Below, piece after piece: positions 16,747 to 26,337 of a DNA stretch of 64,000 nucleotides (the stretch's first letter is position 1; every line of letters begins with the position of its first letter). Below the pieces are notes generated by a model that did not search any database, was not told where the DNA came from, and saw only the letters and a program-made list of their open reading frames with translations. This DNA comes from Microvirga antarctica (GTDB lineage: Bacteria > Pseudomonadota > Alphaproteobacteria > Rhizobiales > Beijerinckiaceae). Made by a program: the position numbers and the translations under genes. Location: the NCBI RefSeq assembly GCF_017921815.1, contig NZ_JAGEMM010000003.1:1-64000 (forward strand), read 5' to 3'.

Positions 16747-17408
16747 TGAGAGTTCTGATCATCGAGGACGAGCCAGCCATCGCCAGCGATATTCAACGGG
16801 CGCTCGCCGACGCAGGGTATGTAGCCGACATTGCCAGGGACGGTGAGGAGGGCTGGTTTCGCGCGTCGACGGAAGATTACGACGCTCTCGTCCTTGATCT
16901 CGGTCTTCCCAAACTCGACGGCCTGTCTGTCGTTCGACAACTGCGCGAGGAGGCGAGCATCGTTCCGATCCTCGTTCTCACGGCGCGCGGCGCGTGGCTG
17001 CAGCGGGTCGAGGGAATCGATGCCGGCGCTGACGATTACTTGACCAAACCCTTTGAGATGGAGGAGCTTTTGGCTCGTCTGGCCGCATTGCTGCGTCGCG
17101 TCGGCAGACATGTCACGCCGTTGATCGAGATCGGATCGCTCCGGATCGACACCCGCAGATTGCGCGTCATGCTTGACGGCCGATCGATTGATCTTTCGCC
17201 GCTGGAGTTTCGGCTGCTGAGATACCTTGCCCACAATCGCGACCGGGTCGTGTCGCAGAGTGAACTCGTGGAGCATGTCTATGGACTGGACGAGCCGGAA
17301 ACCAATGCGGTCGAGGCGCTGCTGACACGGCTGCGGCGCAAGATCGGGCCTGACTCCATTCAGACGCGTCGCGGTCATGGCTACATCATGGAAAGCGCGG
17401 CGGAATGA
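16746..17408 (+). CDS. OmpR-family response regulator
   Basis: A 220-residue two-domain regulator. The receiver has the acidic pair IIEDE, the phospho-acceptor Asp in LVLDLGLP (about residue 51), Thr in VLTARG and Lys in LTKPFEM. The C-terminal winged helix (LSPLEFRLLRYLAHN, RRGHGYIME) binds DNA. The start overlaps the stop of the PepSY gene by one base, and the stop overlaps the kinase start by four. It should be phosphorylated by the kinase at 17405. Confidence 0.93.
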   Translation: MRVLIIEDEPAIASDIQRALADAGYVADIARDGEEGWFRASTEDYDALVLDLGLPKLDGLSVVRQLREEASIVPILVLTARGAWLQRVEGIDAGADDYLTKPFEMEELLARLAALLRRVGRHVTPLIEIGSLRIDTRRLRVMLDGRSIDLSPLEFRLLRYLAHNRDRVVSQSELVEHVYGLDEPETNAVEALLTRLRRKIGPDSIQTRRGHGYIMESAAE

Positions 17409-18826
17409 AAAGGGATTCCATCCGACTGCGGGTGCTCGCGGTGGCGGTTGCCAGCATTGTCGTGACAATCGCCGTGGCCGGCGGCGCCTTGGTGTTTTCA
17501 TTCGAACGGCAAGTGCTTCGTTACGTCGAGCAGAACTTGAACCTCCATTGGACCGAACTTGCCGCCGCCTTTGAAATCGGCACCGACGGGGATCCCTCCC
17601 TGATCCAGAGGATGACCGATCCGCGCTATCAGCAACCGTATGGCGGCGCTTATTGGCAGATTTCGGAAAACGGCAGACCGGTTCTCAGATCCCGCTCATT
17701 GTTTGACAAGGAGCTCCCGCGCGCCGAGTCACAAGACGGCGCGCAGCCGCAGGCCGCTTACGAGGCCGAGGGTCCGGACGGCTCTGAAGTGTATGTGGTG
17801 GTTCGGGAGGTTACTCTTGATGGGCTCTCCGGGACACGCGTCTTCGAACTTGCGGTCGCCGTGGATCACAATCAGGTGGTGGTGCTGCGAGAGGCCTTTG
17901 GTTGGGACGTGACGCGCGTCCTCGTTCCCATCGCCGCGGTCCTCATGCTGTTCGCGTGGCTGCAGATCTGGTTGGGACTAAGGCCTTTGCGGACGGTCGG
18001 ACAGGAGCTCAACGCCGTTCAGAGTGGCAAAATCCGCCGCATGCCGGAGCATTTCCCCCGCGAGATCGCTCCTCTGGTCGAGAGCATCAACAAGCTCCTG
18101 GATCGGCAGGAAAATCTGATCCGCAAGGCGCGCGACAGAGCCGGCGCGCTGGCCCATGGACTCAAGACGCCCCTGACCATTCTCACAGGGGAGGTGCGGC
18201 GTCTTGAGATGAAAGGTCTGTCAGACGAGGGCGAGCGGATAAAGGAGCAATTGCTCTCGATTGGAGATCACGTTGACCGAGAGGTCGCGCGCGCACGCAT
18301 GAGCGGTGCTTCGGTCGGAGGCGGCGCCTACACGGCCGTCAACGAGACAGTGACCCGCCTTCTGAGGTTGATGTACCGCATGCCCAGAGGCGATCGACTG
18401 AACTGGCAAACCAGGATCCCGCCGGACCTCGGTGTCGATATGGATCCTCACGATTTCGGTGAGGTGATGGGGAACCTTCTCGATAACGCGAGAAAGTGGG
18501 CCGCCAGCCGCGTGATGATTCAGGTGGACCTTGTCGGCGATAAGGCGCGCCTGAGCATACAGGACGATGGACCGGGCTTTTCAGACGGTTCCAACAAGGG
18601 ACTGCCCGAGCGCGGAATGACGGGCCGATCAGACACCACCTCGAGCGGGCTCGGGCTTGGGATTGTCGAAGATATTCTCGCTGAATATGGCACTAAGCCG
18701 GAAATTAGCGGAGAGGGTGAGTGCTGCGTCACATTCGAAGTCAAAACGTGCCGTCCCTCGCCGATGGGTGCCAACGACGATGCCCGGAAAACATCGACGA
18801 CTCGATACATCGAGGGGTTACGTTAG
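17405..18826 (+). CDS. Membrane sensor histidine kinase (PhoQ-like layout)
   Basis: A 473-residue kinase. The first membrane segment is about residues 9-30, followed by a periplasmic sensor region of about 130 residues and a second segment (VLVPIAAVLMLFAWLQIWLGL). Then come a HAMP-like linker, the H-box ALAHGLKTPLTIL (His near 250), the N-box GNLLDNARKWA and G-boxes DDGPGFSD and GLGLGIVEDI. It is translationally coupled to the response regulator (ATGA overlap). With the upstream PepSY protein it forms one signalling unit. The stimulus is unknown. The C-terminal tail after the ATPase domain is basic and probably disordered. Confidence 0.92.
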   Translation: MKRDSIRLRVLAVAVASIVVTIAVAGGALVFSFERQVLRYVEQNLNLHWTELAAAFEIGTDGDPSLIQRMTDPRYQQPYGGAYWQISENGRPVLRSRSLFDKELPRAESQDGAQPQAAYEAEGPDGSEVYVVVREVTLDGLSGTRVFELAVAVDHNQVVVLREAFGWDVTRVLVPIAAVLMLFAWLQIWLGLRPLRTVGQELNAVQSGKIRRMPEHFPREIAPLVESINKLLDRQENLIRKARDRAGALAHGLKTPLTILTGEVRRLEMKGLSDEGERIKEQLLSIGDHVDREVARARMSGASVGGGAYTAVNETVTRLLRLMYRMPRGDRLNWQTRIPPDLGVDMDPHDFGEVMGNLLDNARKWAASRVMIQVDLVGDKARLSIQDDGPGFSDGSNKGLPERGMTGRSDTTSSGLGLGIVEDILAEYGTKPEISGEGECCVTFEVKTCRPSPMGANDDARKTSTTRYIEGLR

Positions 18827-19089
18827 TGACCACCGAGCACATTCGGGGCTCAAAGCAATCGGTGAGCTTGAAGACCATCAGTGTCGCTAGGTGCCGTTCG
18901 TCAAGTGATGGAACACACCGTCCGCTGGATGTGTTGCCCGGTAGAAGCTCGTGGTTCTCGCGATGCCGCGCACGCCGTGAGCGGTGTCGCGTGAAGATGG
19001 GCGAAAGCCCGCAGCCGGGCGAGCCTCTTCGAGCAGGCTCACGAATGGTGTGGTTGTTGCGTCGGCGGCACGATGAGCGGCCGTGCAGG

Positions 19090-19863
19090 CTAGCGTTCAG
19101 CAAACGCTCTTTCGAGCACGAACTCGCCGGCTTCGCCGTGATTGCCTTCCTTGAAGCCCGCCTGGGTGAAGATCCCCTTCAGGTCATTCATCATCTGAGG
19201 GCTTCCGCACATCATGAACCGATCGGTCTCCGTGTTGATCGCGGGCAACCCGGTATCCTCCGCCAGTCTGCCCGAGGTCAGCAGTTCGGTGACGCGGCCG
19301 CGATTGCGGAAGGGCTCCCGGGTCACCGTCGGGTAATAGATCAGCTGGTTGCGGATCATCTCGCCGAGGAATTCGTCCTTGGGCAGTTCAGCGGTAATCC
19401 GCTCCCCATAGGCAAGCTCGGCAATCTGGCGGCAGCCATGGACGAGCACGACCTTCTCGAATCGCTCATAGGTCTCGGGGTCGCGGATCAGCGCCATGAA
19501 CGGGGCAAGCCCCGTCCCCGTGCCGAGCAGATAGAGGTGCTTTCCGCTCGTGAGGTTGTCGACGATGAGGGTGCCGGTCGCCTTCTTCCCGACGATGATC
19601 GGATCGCCGACGCTGAGGTTCTGCAAGCGGGAGGTGAGCGGGCCGTCGGGCACCTTGATCGAGAAGAACTCGAGGCTCTCGTCGTAGTTCGTGCTGACCA
19701 CGCTATAGGCCCGCAGCAGCGGCTTTTCGTTCACCCTGAGCCCGATCATGGTGAACTGGCCGTTCTTGAAGCGGAACGACGTGTCGCGTGTCGTGGTGAA
19801 ACTGAAAAGCGTATCGGTCCAGTGATGGACGCTCAGCACCCGTTCCTCGAAATAATTGCTCAT
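19090..19863 (-). CDS. fpr: Ferredoxin--NADP+ reductase
   Basis: A 257-residue FAD enzyme of the bacterial subclass II Fpr type, moving electrons between NADPH and ferredoxin. The FAD-binding motif RAYSVVST is near residue 50 and the NADP-binding motif GTGTGLAPF near 115. FMMCGSPQMMND is near 210, and the C-terminus ends FVLERAFAER as in the family. A GAGG site lies before ATG 19863. It follows the ferredoxin gene by 40 bp, so the two form an operon divergent from ena. It probably supplies low-potential electrons for the ring reductase Hnr encoded at 35995. Confidence 0.93.
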   Translation of the reverse strand: MSNYFEERVLSVHHWTDTLFSFTTTRDTSFRFKNGQFTMIGLRVNEKPLLRAYSVVSTNYDESLEFFSIKVPDGPLTSRLQNLSVGDPIIVGKKATGTLIVDNLTSGKHLYLLGTGTGLAPFMALIRDPETYERFEKVVLVHGCRQIAELAYGERITAELPKDEFLGEMIRNQLIYYPTVTREPFRNRGRVTELLTSGRLAEDTGLPAINTETDRFMMCGSPQMMNDLKGIFTQAGFKEGNHGEAGEFVLERAFAER

Positions 19864-19903
19864 CAGGTCAGCCTCACGATACTTGATGCAAACGGCGAAG
19901 ACG

Positions 19904-20230
19904 TCACGCAGCCGCCTCGGGCACAAATTTCAACTTGTCGGGAACGCCCTTCCACGCGTCGGCATCGGCCGGCGGGTCACGGCGATCGGTGATGTTCGGC
20001 CACAGGACGGCGAGCCGGGCGTTCAGTTCGATCCAGCGCTGCGCATCGTCGGCGGTATCGGGAACGATCGCCTCGGCCGGGCATTCGGGCTCACAGACTC
20101 CACAATCGATGCATTCGTCCGGGTGGATGACGAGCATCGACTCGCCCTCATAGAAGCAATCGACCGGACAGACTGAGACGCAATCGGTGTATTTGCAGCG
20201 TATGCAGGCGTCGGTCACTGCGAAAGACAT
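19904..20230 (-). CDS. fdxA: 7Fe ferredoxin (FdxA type)
   Basis: A 108-residue ferredoxin with one [3Fe-4S] and one [4Fe-4S] site. Cysteines are at 9, 12, 17, 21 (CPVDC) and 40, 43, 46, 50 ([12 protein letters not shown]), followed by the long C-terminal arm typical of FdxA ([20 protein letters not shown]). ATG 20230 is chosen because GGAGG ends 6 bp before it; an ATG two codons earlier touches the site. It is co-transcribed with fpr and divergent from enamidase across operator A, which ties its expression to pyridine catabolism. It is the plausible donor to 6-hydroxynicotinate reductase. Confidence 0.94.
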   Translation of the reverse strand: MSFAVTDACIRCKYTDCVSVCPVDCFYEGESMLVIHPDECIDCGVCEPECPAEAIVPDTADDAQRWIELNARLAVLWPNITDRRDPPADADAWKGVPDKLKFVPEAAA

Positions 20231-20273
20231 GCCCATCCTCCGAGCTTGACAGGCCGGGAAATGCCTGCTCAAA

Positions 20274-20293
20274 ATCGTTCGTGTGCAAACGAT
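20274..20293. promoter_or_regulatory. Operator A (fdx/ena divergent promoter)
   Basis: ATCGTTCGTGTGCAAACGAT contains GTTCGT-GT-GCAAAC, close to the dyad found in front of four other units of the island (consensus RTTYGTnnACRAAY). It sits 44 bp before the ferredoxin start and 67 bp before ena, so it can control both. A MarR-type regulator is the probable ligand. Confidence 0.6.
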
Positions 20294-20359
20294 ATGATTG
20301 CAAGTTTGGCGCTTGTCAATCATCGGAAGAGCAAGCGCGGTTCGACGGCGGAGGACACG

Positions 20360-21559
20360 ATGGCGGAACAGCAGACAGCGACAATCAAGGCCGACCACAA
20401 GCTGGTCATCAGGAATATCGGCCTGCTGTTGAGCGGCGACATCACCAACCCCATCCTCGAGGCCGATACGCTCGTCGCCGTCGGCGGCAGGATCGCGGCC
20501 TTCGGTCGCTTCAAGGATCTCGACACCGACATGGCCGACAGCATCATCGATGCGAATGGCACCGTCCTGCTGCCGGGCATGATCGACAGCCATGTCCACC
20601 CTGTGGCAGGCGACTGGACACCACGCCAGAACCAGATCGGCTGGATCGATTCGACGATGCATGGCGGCGTCACCACCATGATCTCCGCCGGCGAAGTTCA
20701 TACGCCGGGCCGTCCCAAGGACATCGTTGGGCTGAAGGCGATGGCGATTTATGCGCAGCGCGCCTTCACCAATTTCCGCCCCGGCGGCGTGAAAATTCAT
20801 GCCGGTGCACCGGTGATCGAGCCCGGTATGGTGGAGCAGGACTTCAAGGACCTGGCCGAGGCCGGCGTGAAGCTTCTGGGTGAGGTCGGGCTCGGCGGCG
20901 TCAAGGACGGCGCGCAGGCAAAGACGATGGTGGCTTGGGCGAGAAAGTACGGCATCCAGTCCACCATCCATACCGGTGGCCCGTCGATTCCGGGTTCGGG
21001 CCTCATTGGCGCCGACGTCGTTCTTGAGGCCGACACCGATGTCGTCGGCCACATCAATGGCGGGCACACCGCGTTGCCGGACCGCGAGATCCGCTGCATC
21101 TGCGAAGGCTGCAAACGCGGCTTGGAACTCGTCCATAACGGCAACGAGCGCGCGGCGTTGTACACGCTGCGCGTTGCCCGCGAAATGGGCGAGCTTCAGC
21201 GCGTCATTCTTGGCACGGACGGGCCGGCAGGCTCGGGAGTGCAGCCGCTGGGCATCGCGCGGATGGTCTCGATGCTGTCCTCGCTCGGCGATGTCCCAGC
21301 CGAGATCGCCTTCTGCTTCGCCACGGGCAACACCGCGCGGATGCGCAATCTCGATTGCGGGCTGATCGAGGTCGGTCGCTCCGCAGATTTCGTTTTCATG
21401 GACAAGGCCCAACATTCGGCCGGCACGAACTTCCTGCACAGTATCCAGTTGGGCGACCTGCCGGGCGTGGGCATGATCGTGATAGATGGCATCGTCCGCT
21501 CCGGCGTCAGTCGCAATACGCCGCCGGCGGAGAAGGTGCCTTTCGTCGTTTCGCACTAG
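20360..21559 (+). CDS. ena: Enamidase (6-oxo-1,4,5,6-tetrahydronicotinate amidohydrolase)
   Basis: A 399-residue metal-dependent amidohydrolase. In Eubacterium barkeri the homologous Fe-Zn enzyme hydrolyses 1,4,5,6-tetrahydro-6-oxonicotinate to ammonia and 2-formylglutarate. Visible features are the metal-binding HxH in [14 protein letters not shown] (about residue 75), the Lys-containing segment [15 protein letters not shown], downstream His in STIHTGG and [10 protein letters not shown], and the catalytic Asp in [13 protein letters not shown] 20360 has a GGAGG site. It is followed 123 bp later by nicA and nicB, and hnr is in the same island, which supports this exact reaction rather than a generic amidohydrolase. 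Confidence 0.88.
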   Translation: MAEQQTATIKADHKLVIRNIGLLLSGDITNPILEADTLVAVGGRIAAFGRFKDLDTDMADSIIDANGTVLLPGMIDSHVHPVAGDWTPRQNQIGWIDSTMHGGVTTMISAGEVHTPGRPKDIVGLKAMAIYAQRAFTNFRPGGVKIHAGAPVIEPGMVEQDFKDLAEAGVKLLGEVGLGGVKDGAQAKTMVAWARKYGIQSTIHTGGPSIPGSGLIGADVVLEADTDVVGHINGGHTALPDREIRCICEGCKRGLELVHNGNERAALYTLRVAREMGELQRVILGTDGPAGSGVQPLGIARMVSMLSSLGDVPAEIAFCFATGNTARMRNLDCGLIEVGRSADFVFMDKAQHSAGTNFLHSIQLGDLPGVGMIVIDGIVRSGVSRNTPPAEKVPFVVSH

Positions 21560-21682
21560 GTGGTCAAGAAAGGGAACGCGATTGCGGCTGTCTTGGAATC
21601 GCTATGATCTCCGTTGCCTACGAATGATCCGGGAGCGCGCGGTGTCGGCGAGGGTTCATACTTCACGGATATGTGAGTTCGC

Positions 21683-22174
21683 ATGACGCGGCCCGCGCGA
21701 AGCTTTGCCCTGCGCGTCAATGGCGTTGAGCATCGCGTCGAGGGCGAGCCGGACACGCCGCTGCTCTTCTTCCTGCGGAATGACCTTGCTCTGAACAGCC
21801 CAAAATTTGGCTGCGGCCTTGGCGAATGCGGCGCGTGTACCGTGCTGCTCGACGGGGCAACGGCGCGCGCCTGCGCCTATCCGGTTCGTCTGGCAGAGGG
21901 CCGCGACATCGTGACTCTGGAGGGGCTGGGCACGACCGAGGCGCCCCATCCCATCCAGCAGGCCTTCATCGATGCGCAGGCGGCGCAATGCGGTTATTGC
22001 ATCAACGGTATGATCATGACCGCCAAGGCTTTCCTCGACGTGAAGCCGCAACCGAGCGAGATCGAGGTGCGCGAGGCACTGCGCTACAATCTCTGCCGCT
22101 GCGGGACCCATGTCGAGATCGTCCAGGCGGTGATGCTCGCGGCTGCGCGCGGTCGGCGCCGGGAAGGAAGCTGA
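21683..22174 (+). CDS. nicA: Nicotinate dehydrogenase small [2Fe-2S] subunit
   Basis: A 163-residue xanthine-oxidase-family iron-sulfur subunit. A plant-type [2Fe-2S] ligand set is in CGLGECGAC plus the downstream Cys of RACAYP (about residues 45-70). A second [2Fe-2S] set is in CGYCINGM and CRCGTH in the C-terminal helical domain. It passes electrons from the molybdenum site of NicB to the cytochrome domain. The length matches Pseudomonas putida NicA. It ends 3 bp before nicB, so the two are coupled. The parent reaction is hydroxylation of nicotinate at C6 with water. Confidence 0.92.
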   Translation: MTRPARSFALRVNGVEHRVEGEPDTPLLFFLRNDLALNSPKFGCGLGECGACTVLLDGATARACAYPVRLAEGRDIVTLEGLGTTEAPHPIQQAFIDAQAAQCGYCINGMIMTAKAFLDVKPQPSEIEVREALRYNLCRCGTHVEIVQAVMLAAARGRRREGS

Positions 22175-22177
22175 ATT

Positions 22178-25100
22178 GTGACGCAAGGCGGTCGGCCTCT
22201 CACACGACGTGACCTGCTCACTCAGGGCGGGCTCATCATCGTCGTCTCACCGCGCAAGCACGCGCCGGCCGACGCTTTGCCGGAGGAAGGGCTCGATATC
22301 CATCTCTGCCTGACCGCGGACGAACGGGTCATCGCCTTCTGCGGCCATGTCGATCTCGGCACCGGCGTGCGAACGGCTTTGGCCCAGATCGTCGCCGAGG
22401 AGCTGGATTTCCCTTTCGCTGCCGTGGAGATGGTGCTCGGCGACACCGAGCAGACGCCAGACCAGGGTCCAACGATCGCCAGCGAGACGATTCAGGTCAC
22501 GGCGATCCCCCTGCGGATCGCCGCCACGCAGATCCGCCGGGAACTGGTCGCGCTCGCTGCAGCGGCGCTGGATTGTCCTGACGAGGAGATCGACATCCTC
22601 GGCGGTGTCGTCAGCCGGCGTGACAAGGCCGGACTGCCGCTTTGCCTCAAGACGCTGCTCGGCAATCAGCGCCTCTTGCTGCCGCTGGCGGAGAAGGCCG
22701 ATTTCAAGCCGGTCGAGCGTCATGGCATCGTCGGGCGGCCCATCGAGCGCGTCGATATTCCGGCCAAAATTACCGGGCAGTTAACCTATGTGCATGATGT
22801 CCGCGTGCCGAACATGCTGCACGGCCGGGTCGTGCGTCCGCCCTATGCGGGGCTCGATAGTGGCGATTTTGTCGGGCATTGCCTCCTGACGGTGGAGCGC
22901 GACTCGATCGCTCACATTCCGGGCATTCGCGCCGTCGTCGTCGAGGGCGACTTCGTTGGCGTGGTTGCCGAGCGGGAGGAGCAGGCGGCGCGCGCCGCAG
23001 AGGCGTTGGTGACACACTGGAAGGATTTTCCGGCGCCGGCCGACTTGCGCGATGTCGAGAACGCCTTGCGCAAGCATCCCGCCACCGCCCGCAGGTTGGT
23101 CGACGAGGGCGACGTGGATGCCGCGCTCGCGAAACTCGAGACGCGGCTCGATCGGACCTATGTCTGGCCCTATCATATGCACGGGTCGATCGGACCGTCC
23201 TGCGCTGTGGCCGACGTTCGCCAGGACGGCATCACGGTTTGGACCGGCAGCCAGAATCCCTATCCGCTGCGCGCCGATCTGGCGCTGCTCACCGGCGTGC
23301 CGGCCGAGCGAATCGCGGTGATCCGGCACGAGGCGGCCGGCTGCTACGGCCGCAACTGCGCCGATGACGTCGCGGCCGACGCCGTGCTGCTGTCTCGCGC
23401 GGTCGGCGCTCCTGTGCGCGTCCAGCTGACCCGCGAGCAGGAGCATCTCTGGGAGCCCAAGGGCGCGGGCCAGCTCATGGACATCGCCGGCGGTCTCGGT
23501 CCTGGAGGGTCGCTTGCGGCCTACGACTTCCACACGCGCTACCCGTCAAACGCCGCGCCGACGCTCGCGCTGCTGCTGACCGGCCGGATCCCGAATCAGC
23601 CCGCGACGCTCAAGATGGGAGATCGGACGGCGCTGCCGCCCTACGCTTATGAGAACATGCGGGTCACGGCCTATGACATGGCCCCGATCGTGCGGGCATC
23701 CTGGCTTCGCGGCGTTTCCGCCCTGCCGAATGTCTTCGCGCATGAGAGCTATATCGACGAGCTCGCCCATGAAGCGGGCGTCGACCCGGTCGCGTTCCGG
23801 CTGCGCCACATGACCGACGAGCGCGCTGCCGAACTGACGCGTGCGACAGCCAAGCGCGCCGGCTGGCAGCCCCATGTTGGCCCGCGCATGGATTCGGATG
23901 GCGACATCCTGCGCGGGCGCGGCTTTGCGCAGGCGCGCTATGTCCACGGCAACTGGCCGGGCGTCGGCGCCGCTTGGGCTGCCTGGGTCGCCGACGTCGC
24001 CGTCAACCGTACGACCGGTGAGGTCACGGTCAGTCGCGTCACGGTCGGCCAGGATACCGGCATGATGATCAACCCCGCCGGAGTGCAGCACCAGATCCAC
24101 GGCAATGTCGTGCAATCGACCAGCCGCGTGTTGCGCGAGGAGGTGACGTTCTCCGACACGACAGCAGTGGCCGCCCGCGAATGGGGCGCCTATCCGGTCC
24201 TGACCTTCCCGCAACTGCCTGCGATCGACGTGATGCTGATGGAGCGCCAGCATGAGCCGCCGCTGGGCGCCGGCGAGTCCGCTTCCGTTCCGAGCGCTGC
24301 CGCAATCGCCAACGCGGTATTCGACGCCACGGGCGTGCGCTTTCGCGAATTGCCGCTGACTCCCGAGCGTGTGCTGGCGGGGCTGAACGGTCGTCCCGTC
24401 TTGCCGAAGCCGCCCCAGGCGAAGCGCAAGCGCGGCCTCGGGTTCTGGAGCAAGCTCGGCGGCGCGGCGGCGGCTGCCGTGACTCTCGCGGCGGTGTCGT
24501 TTCCGCTGGCACCGAAGATCGCGCCGATTGCCCGGCCGGACCCGTCGACCTGGTCAGCCGCCACCATCGAGCGGGGACGCCAGCTTGCAGCGCTCGGCGC
24601 CTGCGCGGTCTGCCATACAGGCAAGGATGGCGTCCTCTATGCCGGCGGCCTCGCGCTCGAGACGCCCTTCGGCACCGTGATGACGACCAACATCACGCCC
24701 GATGCCGGAACCGGTATCGGCAACTGGTCCTATGCGGCTTTTGAGCGGGCCATGCGTGCGGGCATCCACCGCGAAGGCAGCCAACTCTACCCGGTGTTTC
24801 CCTACACTCACTTCGCGAAGACGACCGAGGCGGACATGCAGGCGCTCTACGCATTCCTGATGTCGCAGCCGGCGGTCTCTCGTCAGAACGAGCCGAGCCA
24901 GCTGACCTTTCCGTTCAATCTGCGCCCTCTGATGGCGCTCTGGAACCTCCTTTACAACCGCGATACGGAAGCAAAGCCGGAGCCCGCACGCTCGGCGGAT
25001 TGGAACCGCGGGCGCTATCTCGTCGACGGCCTTGGCCACTGCAGCGCCTGCCACTCGCCGCGCAACGCCCTCGGCGCCGTGAAGGCCGGGCCGGCCTACC

Positions 25101-25717
25101 TCACCGGCGGAGTGGCGGAGGGCTGGGAGGCGCCTGCCCTGACAGCCGCCTCGCGCGCGCCGATCCCCTGGGGCGAGGCGGATTTCTACGCCTATCTGCG
25201 CACCGGCCATTCCGCGCGGCACGGCACCGCTTCGGGGCCGATGGCGCCCGTGGTCGAGGAGTTTAAGCAGCTTCCGGACGCCGATATTCGGGCCATGTCG
25301 GTCTATCTCGCGTCGCTGACCACGCCTTTGCCGGAAGCCGAAGCCGCGGCTCGAAGCGATGCGATCCTGAAGGCGACGGCTTCTGCCGCCAATCCAGGCC
25401 TGTCACCGGCGGCTCGGCTGTATGGGGGCGCCTGCGCGGCCTGTCATGAGACCGGGCGCGTCGTGCCGCTGGCCAATCAGGGCCCGGCGCTTGGCCTGAG
25501 CGCAAAGGTGCACGCGGAAACGCCGACCAACCTCGTCAACATGCTGATGCAGGGGGGAGGTCATGGCTCAGGACAGATGCCGGCCTTCCGCAACGCACTC
25601 GACGATCGCCAGATCGCAGACCTCGCCGCTTATGTGCGTGGCCGGTTCGCTCCGGGACAGCCGGCGTGGAATGGCGTCGCGAGGATCGTCGAAAACGCCC
25701 GGGCCGCCATTCGCTGA
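22178..25717 (+). CDS. nicB: Nicotinate dehydrogenase large subunit: molybdopterin domain fused to triheme cytochrome c
   Basis: An 1179-residue fusion of the NicB type. Residues 1-740 form the molybdopterin-binding domain of the isoquinoline-1-oxidoreductase/aldehyde oxidase family, with a Tat-like TRRDLL start, GHVDLGTGVRTAL, GSIGPSCAVADV, and the conserved late Glu in LGAGESASVPS. A membrane segment (GGAAAAAVTLAAVSFPLAP, about 765-783) follows, then three heme-c sites CAVCH (about 808), CSACH (about 954) and CAACH (about 1087). Electrons leave through cytochromes to the respiratory chain. The GTG start has a GGAAGGAAG site. Specificity for nicotinate is inferred from ena and hnr. Confidence 0.92.
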   Translation: MTQGGRPLTRRDLLTQGGLIIVVSPRKHAPADALPEEGLDIHLCLTADERVIAFCGHVDLGTGVRTALAQIVAEELDFPFAAVEMVLGDTEQTPDQGPTIASETIQVTAIPLRIAATQIRRELVALAAAALDCPDEEIDILGGVVSRRDKAGLPLCLKTLLGNQRLLLPLAEKADFKPVERHGIVGRPIERVDIPAKITGQLTYVHDVRVPNMLHGRVVRPPYAGLDSGDFVGHCLLTVERDSIAHIPGIRAVVVEGDFVGVVAEREEQAARAAEALVTHWKDFPAPADLRDVENALRKHPATARRLVDEGDVDAALAKLETRLDRTYVWPYHMHGSIGPSCAVADVRQDGITVWTGSQNPYPLRADLALLTGVPAERIAVIRHEAAGCYGRNCADDVAADAVLLSRAVGAPVRVQLTREQEHLWEPKGAGQLMDIAGGLGPGGSLAAYDFHTRYPSNAAPTLALLLTGRIPNQPATLKMGDRTALPPYAYENMRVTAYDMAPIVRASWLRGVSALPNVFAHESYIDELAHEAGVDPVAFRLRHMTDERAAELTRATAKRAGWQPHVGPRMDSDGDILRGRGFAQARYVHGNWPGVGAAWAAWVADVAVNRTTGEVTVSRVTVGQDTGMMINPAGVQHQIHGNVVQSTSRVLREEVTFSDTTAVAAREWGAYPVLTFPQLPAIDVMLMERQHEPPLGAGESASVPSAAAIANAVFDATGVRFRELPLTPERVLAGLNGRPVLPKPPQAKRKRGLGFWSKLGGAAAAAVTLAAVSFPLAPKIAPIARPDPSTWSAATIERGRQLAALGACAVCHTGKDGVLYAGGLALETPFGTVMTTNITPDAGTGIGNWSYAAFERAMRAGIHREGSQLYPVFPYTHFAKTTEADMQALYAFLMSQPAVSRQNEPSQLTFPFNLRPLMALWNLLYNRDTEAKPEPARSADWNRGRYLVDGLGHCSACHSPRNALGAVKAGPAYLTGGVAEGWEAPALTAASRAPIPWGEADFYAYLRTGHSARHGTASGPMAPVVEEFKQLPDADIRAMSVYLASLTTPLPEAEAAARSDAILKATASAANPGLSPAARLYGGACAACHETGRVVPLANQGPALGLSAKVHAETPTNLVNMLMQGGGHGSGQMPAFRNALDDRQIADLAAYVRGRFAPGQPAWNGVARIVENARAAIR

Positions 25718-25752
25718 AGGGCGACCCGTTCTTTCCGTGACACTGGGGAGGC

Positions 25753-26337
25753 TCAGCGCAGACCATCCTCGCCCTTGACCTCGTCGGTCGTCAGGCCGCC
25801 GATACGTGGCAGCGGGCGGCCTGCACTGGTCAGCACCACAGCCACCATGATCTCGCCGCCGCGCGGCGCGTCGGGCACGCGCACCTCCATGCCGTCGAAA
25901 TGGCTGCGCACATAGGCCGCCGCCTTGTGACCGAGCGGCACGTCGAGCACGACGCCGAGCGAGCCGCGCTTCTTCGACGAGGGAATGAGGGCAGGGGCCT
26001 TGCCGAGCAGCTTGCGCAAAGGCGCTCCCAGCTTGGGGTGCAGGATGGCTGCGGCGTGCTCCAGCTCGCCATTCTCGCCGACCGCGGCGGCCTTGCCATA
26101 GCCTTCGACCTGCTCGCCGGGGATCCCGAGCGCCGCAAGCGCGTGGCGGCCGAGCAGGTCGCCGAGCTCCTCGCCGATCGCGATGAGTGGCTCGAGATCC
26201 TCCTCGTATCGTCCGGCGAAAGGGTTGGCGATGACCGCAATGGCGGCGGCGCGACGAATGGCCGGCTCGATGGAGCGGCCCATTTCGGAGCGGGTCTCGT
26301 CGACGATGGTGACGATCTTGCGGATGTTCGCGCTCAT
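25753..26337 (-). CDS. DUF1185 (amino acid synthesis family) protein, paralogue A
   Basis: A 194-residue cytoplasmic protein of the DUF1185/AA_synth family, whose biochemical role is not established. Family features are the N-terminal IAVIANPFAGRYEEDLEPL, the central GYGKAAAVGENGELEHAAA, and the C-terminal YVRSHFDGMEVRVPDAPRGGE with GEDGLR at the end. It shares all these segments with the next gene, which overlaps it by 4 bp, so the pair arose by duplication and may form a heteromer. It converges with nicB. A role in processing an amide or lactam intermediate is only a suggestion from context. Confidence 0.85.
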   Translation of the reverse strand: MSANIRKIVTIVDETRSEMGRSIEPAIRRAAAIAVIANPFAGRYEEDLEPLIAIGEELGDLLGRHALAALGIPGEQVEGYGKAAAVGENGELEHAAAILHPKLGAPLRKLLGKAPALIPSSKKRGSLGVVLDVPLGHKAAAYVRSHFDGMEVRVPDAPRGGEIMVAVVLTSAGRPLPRIGGLTTDEVKGEDGLR

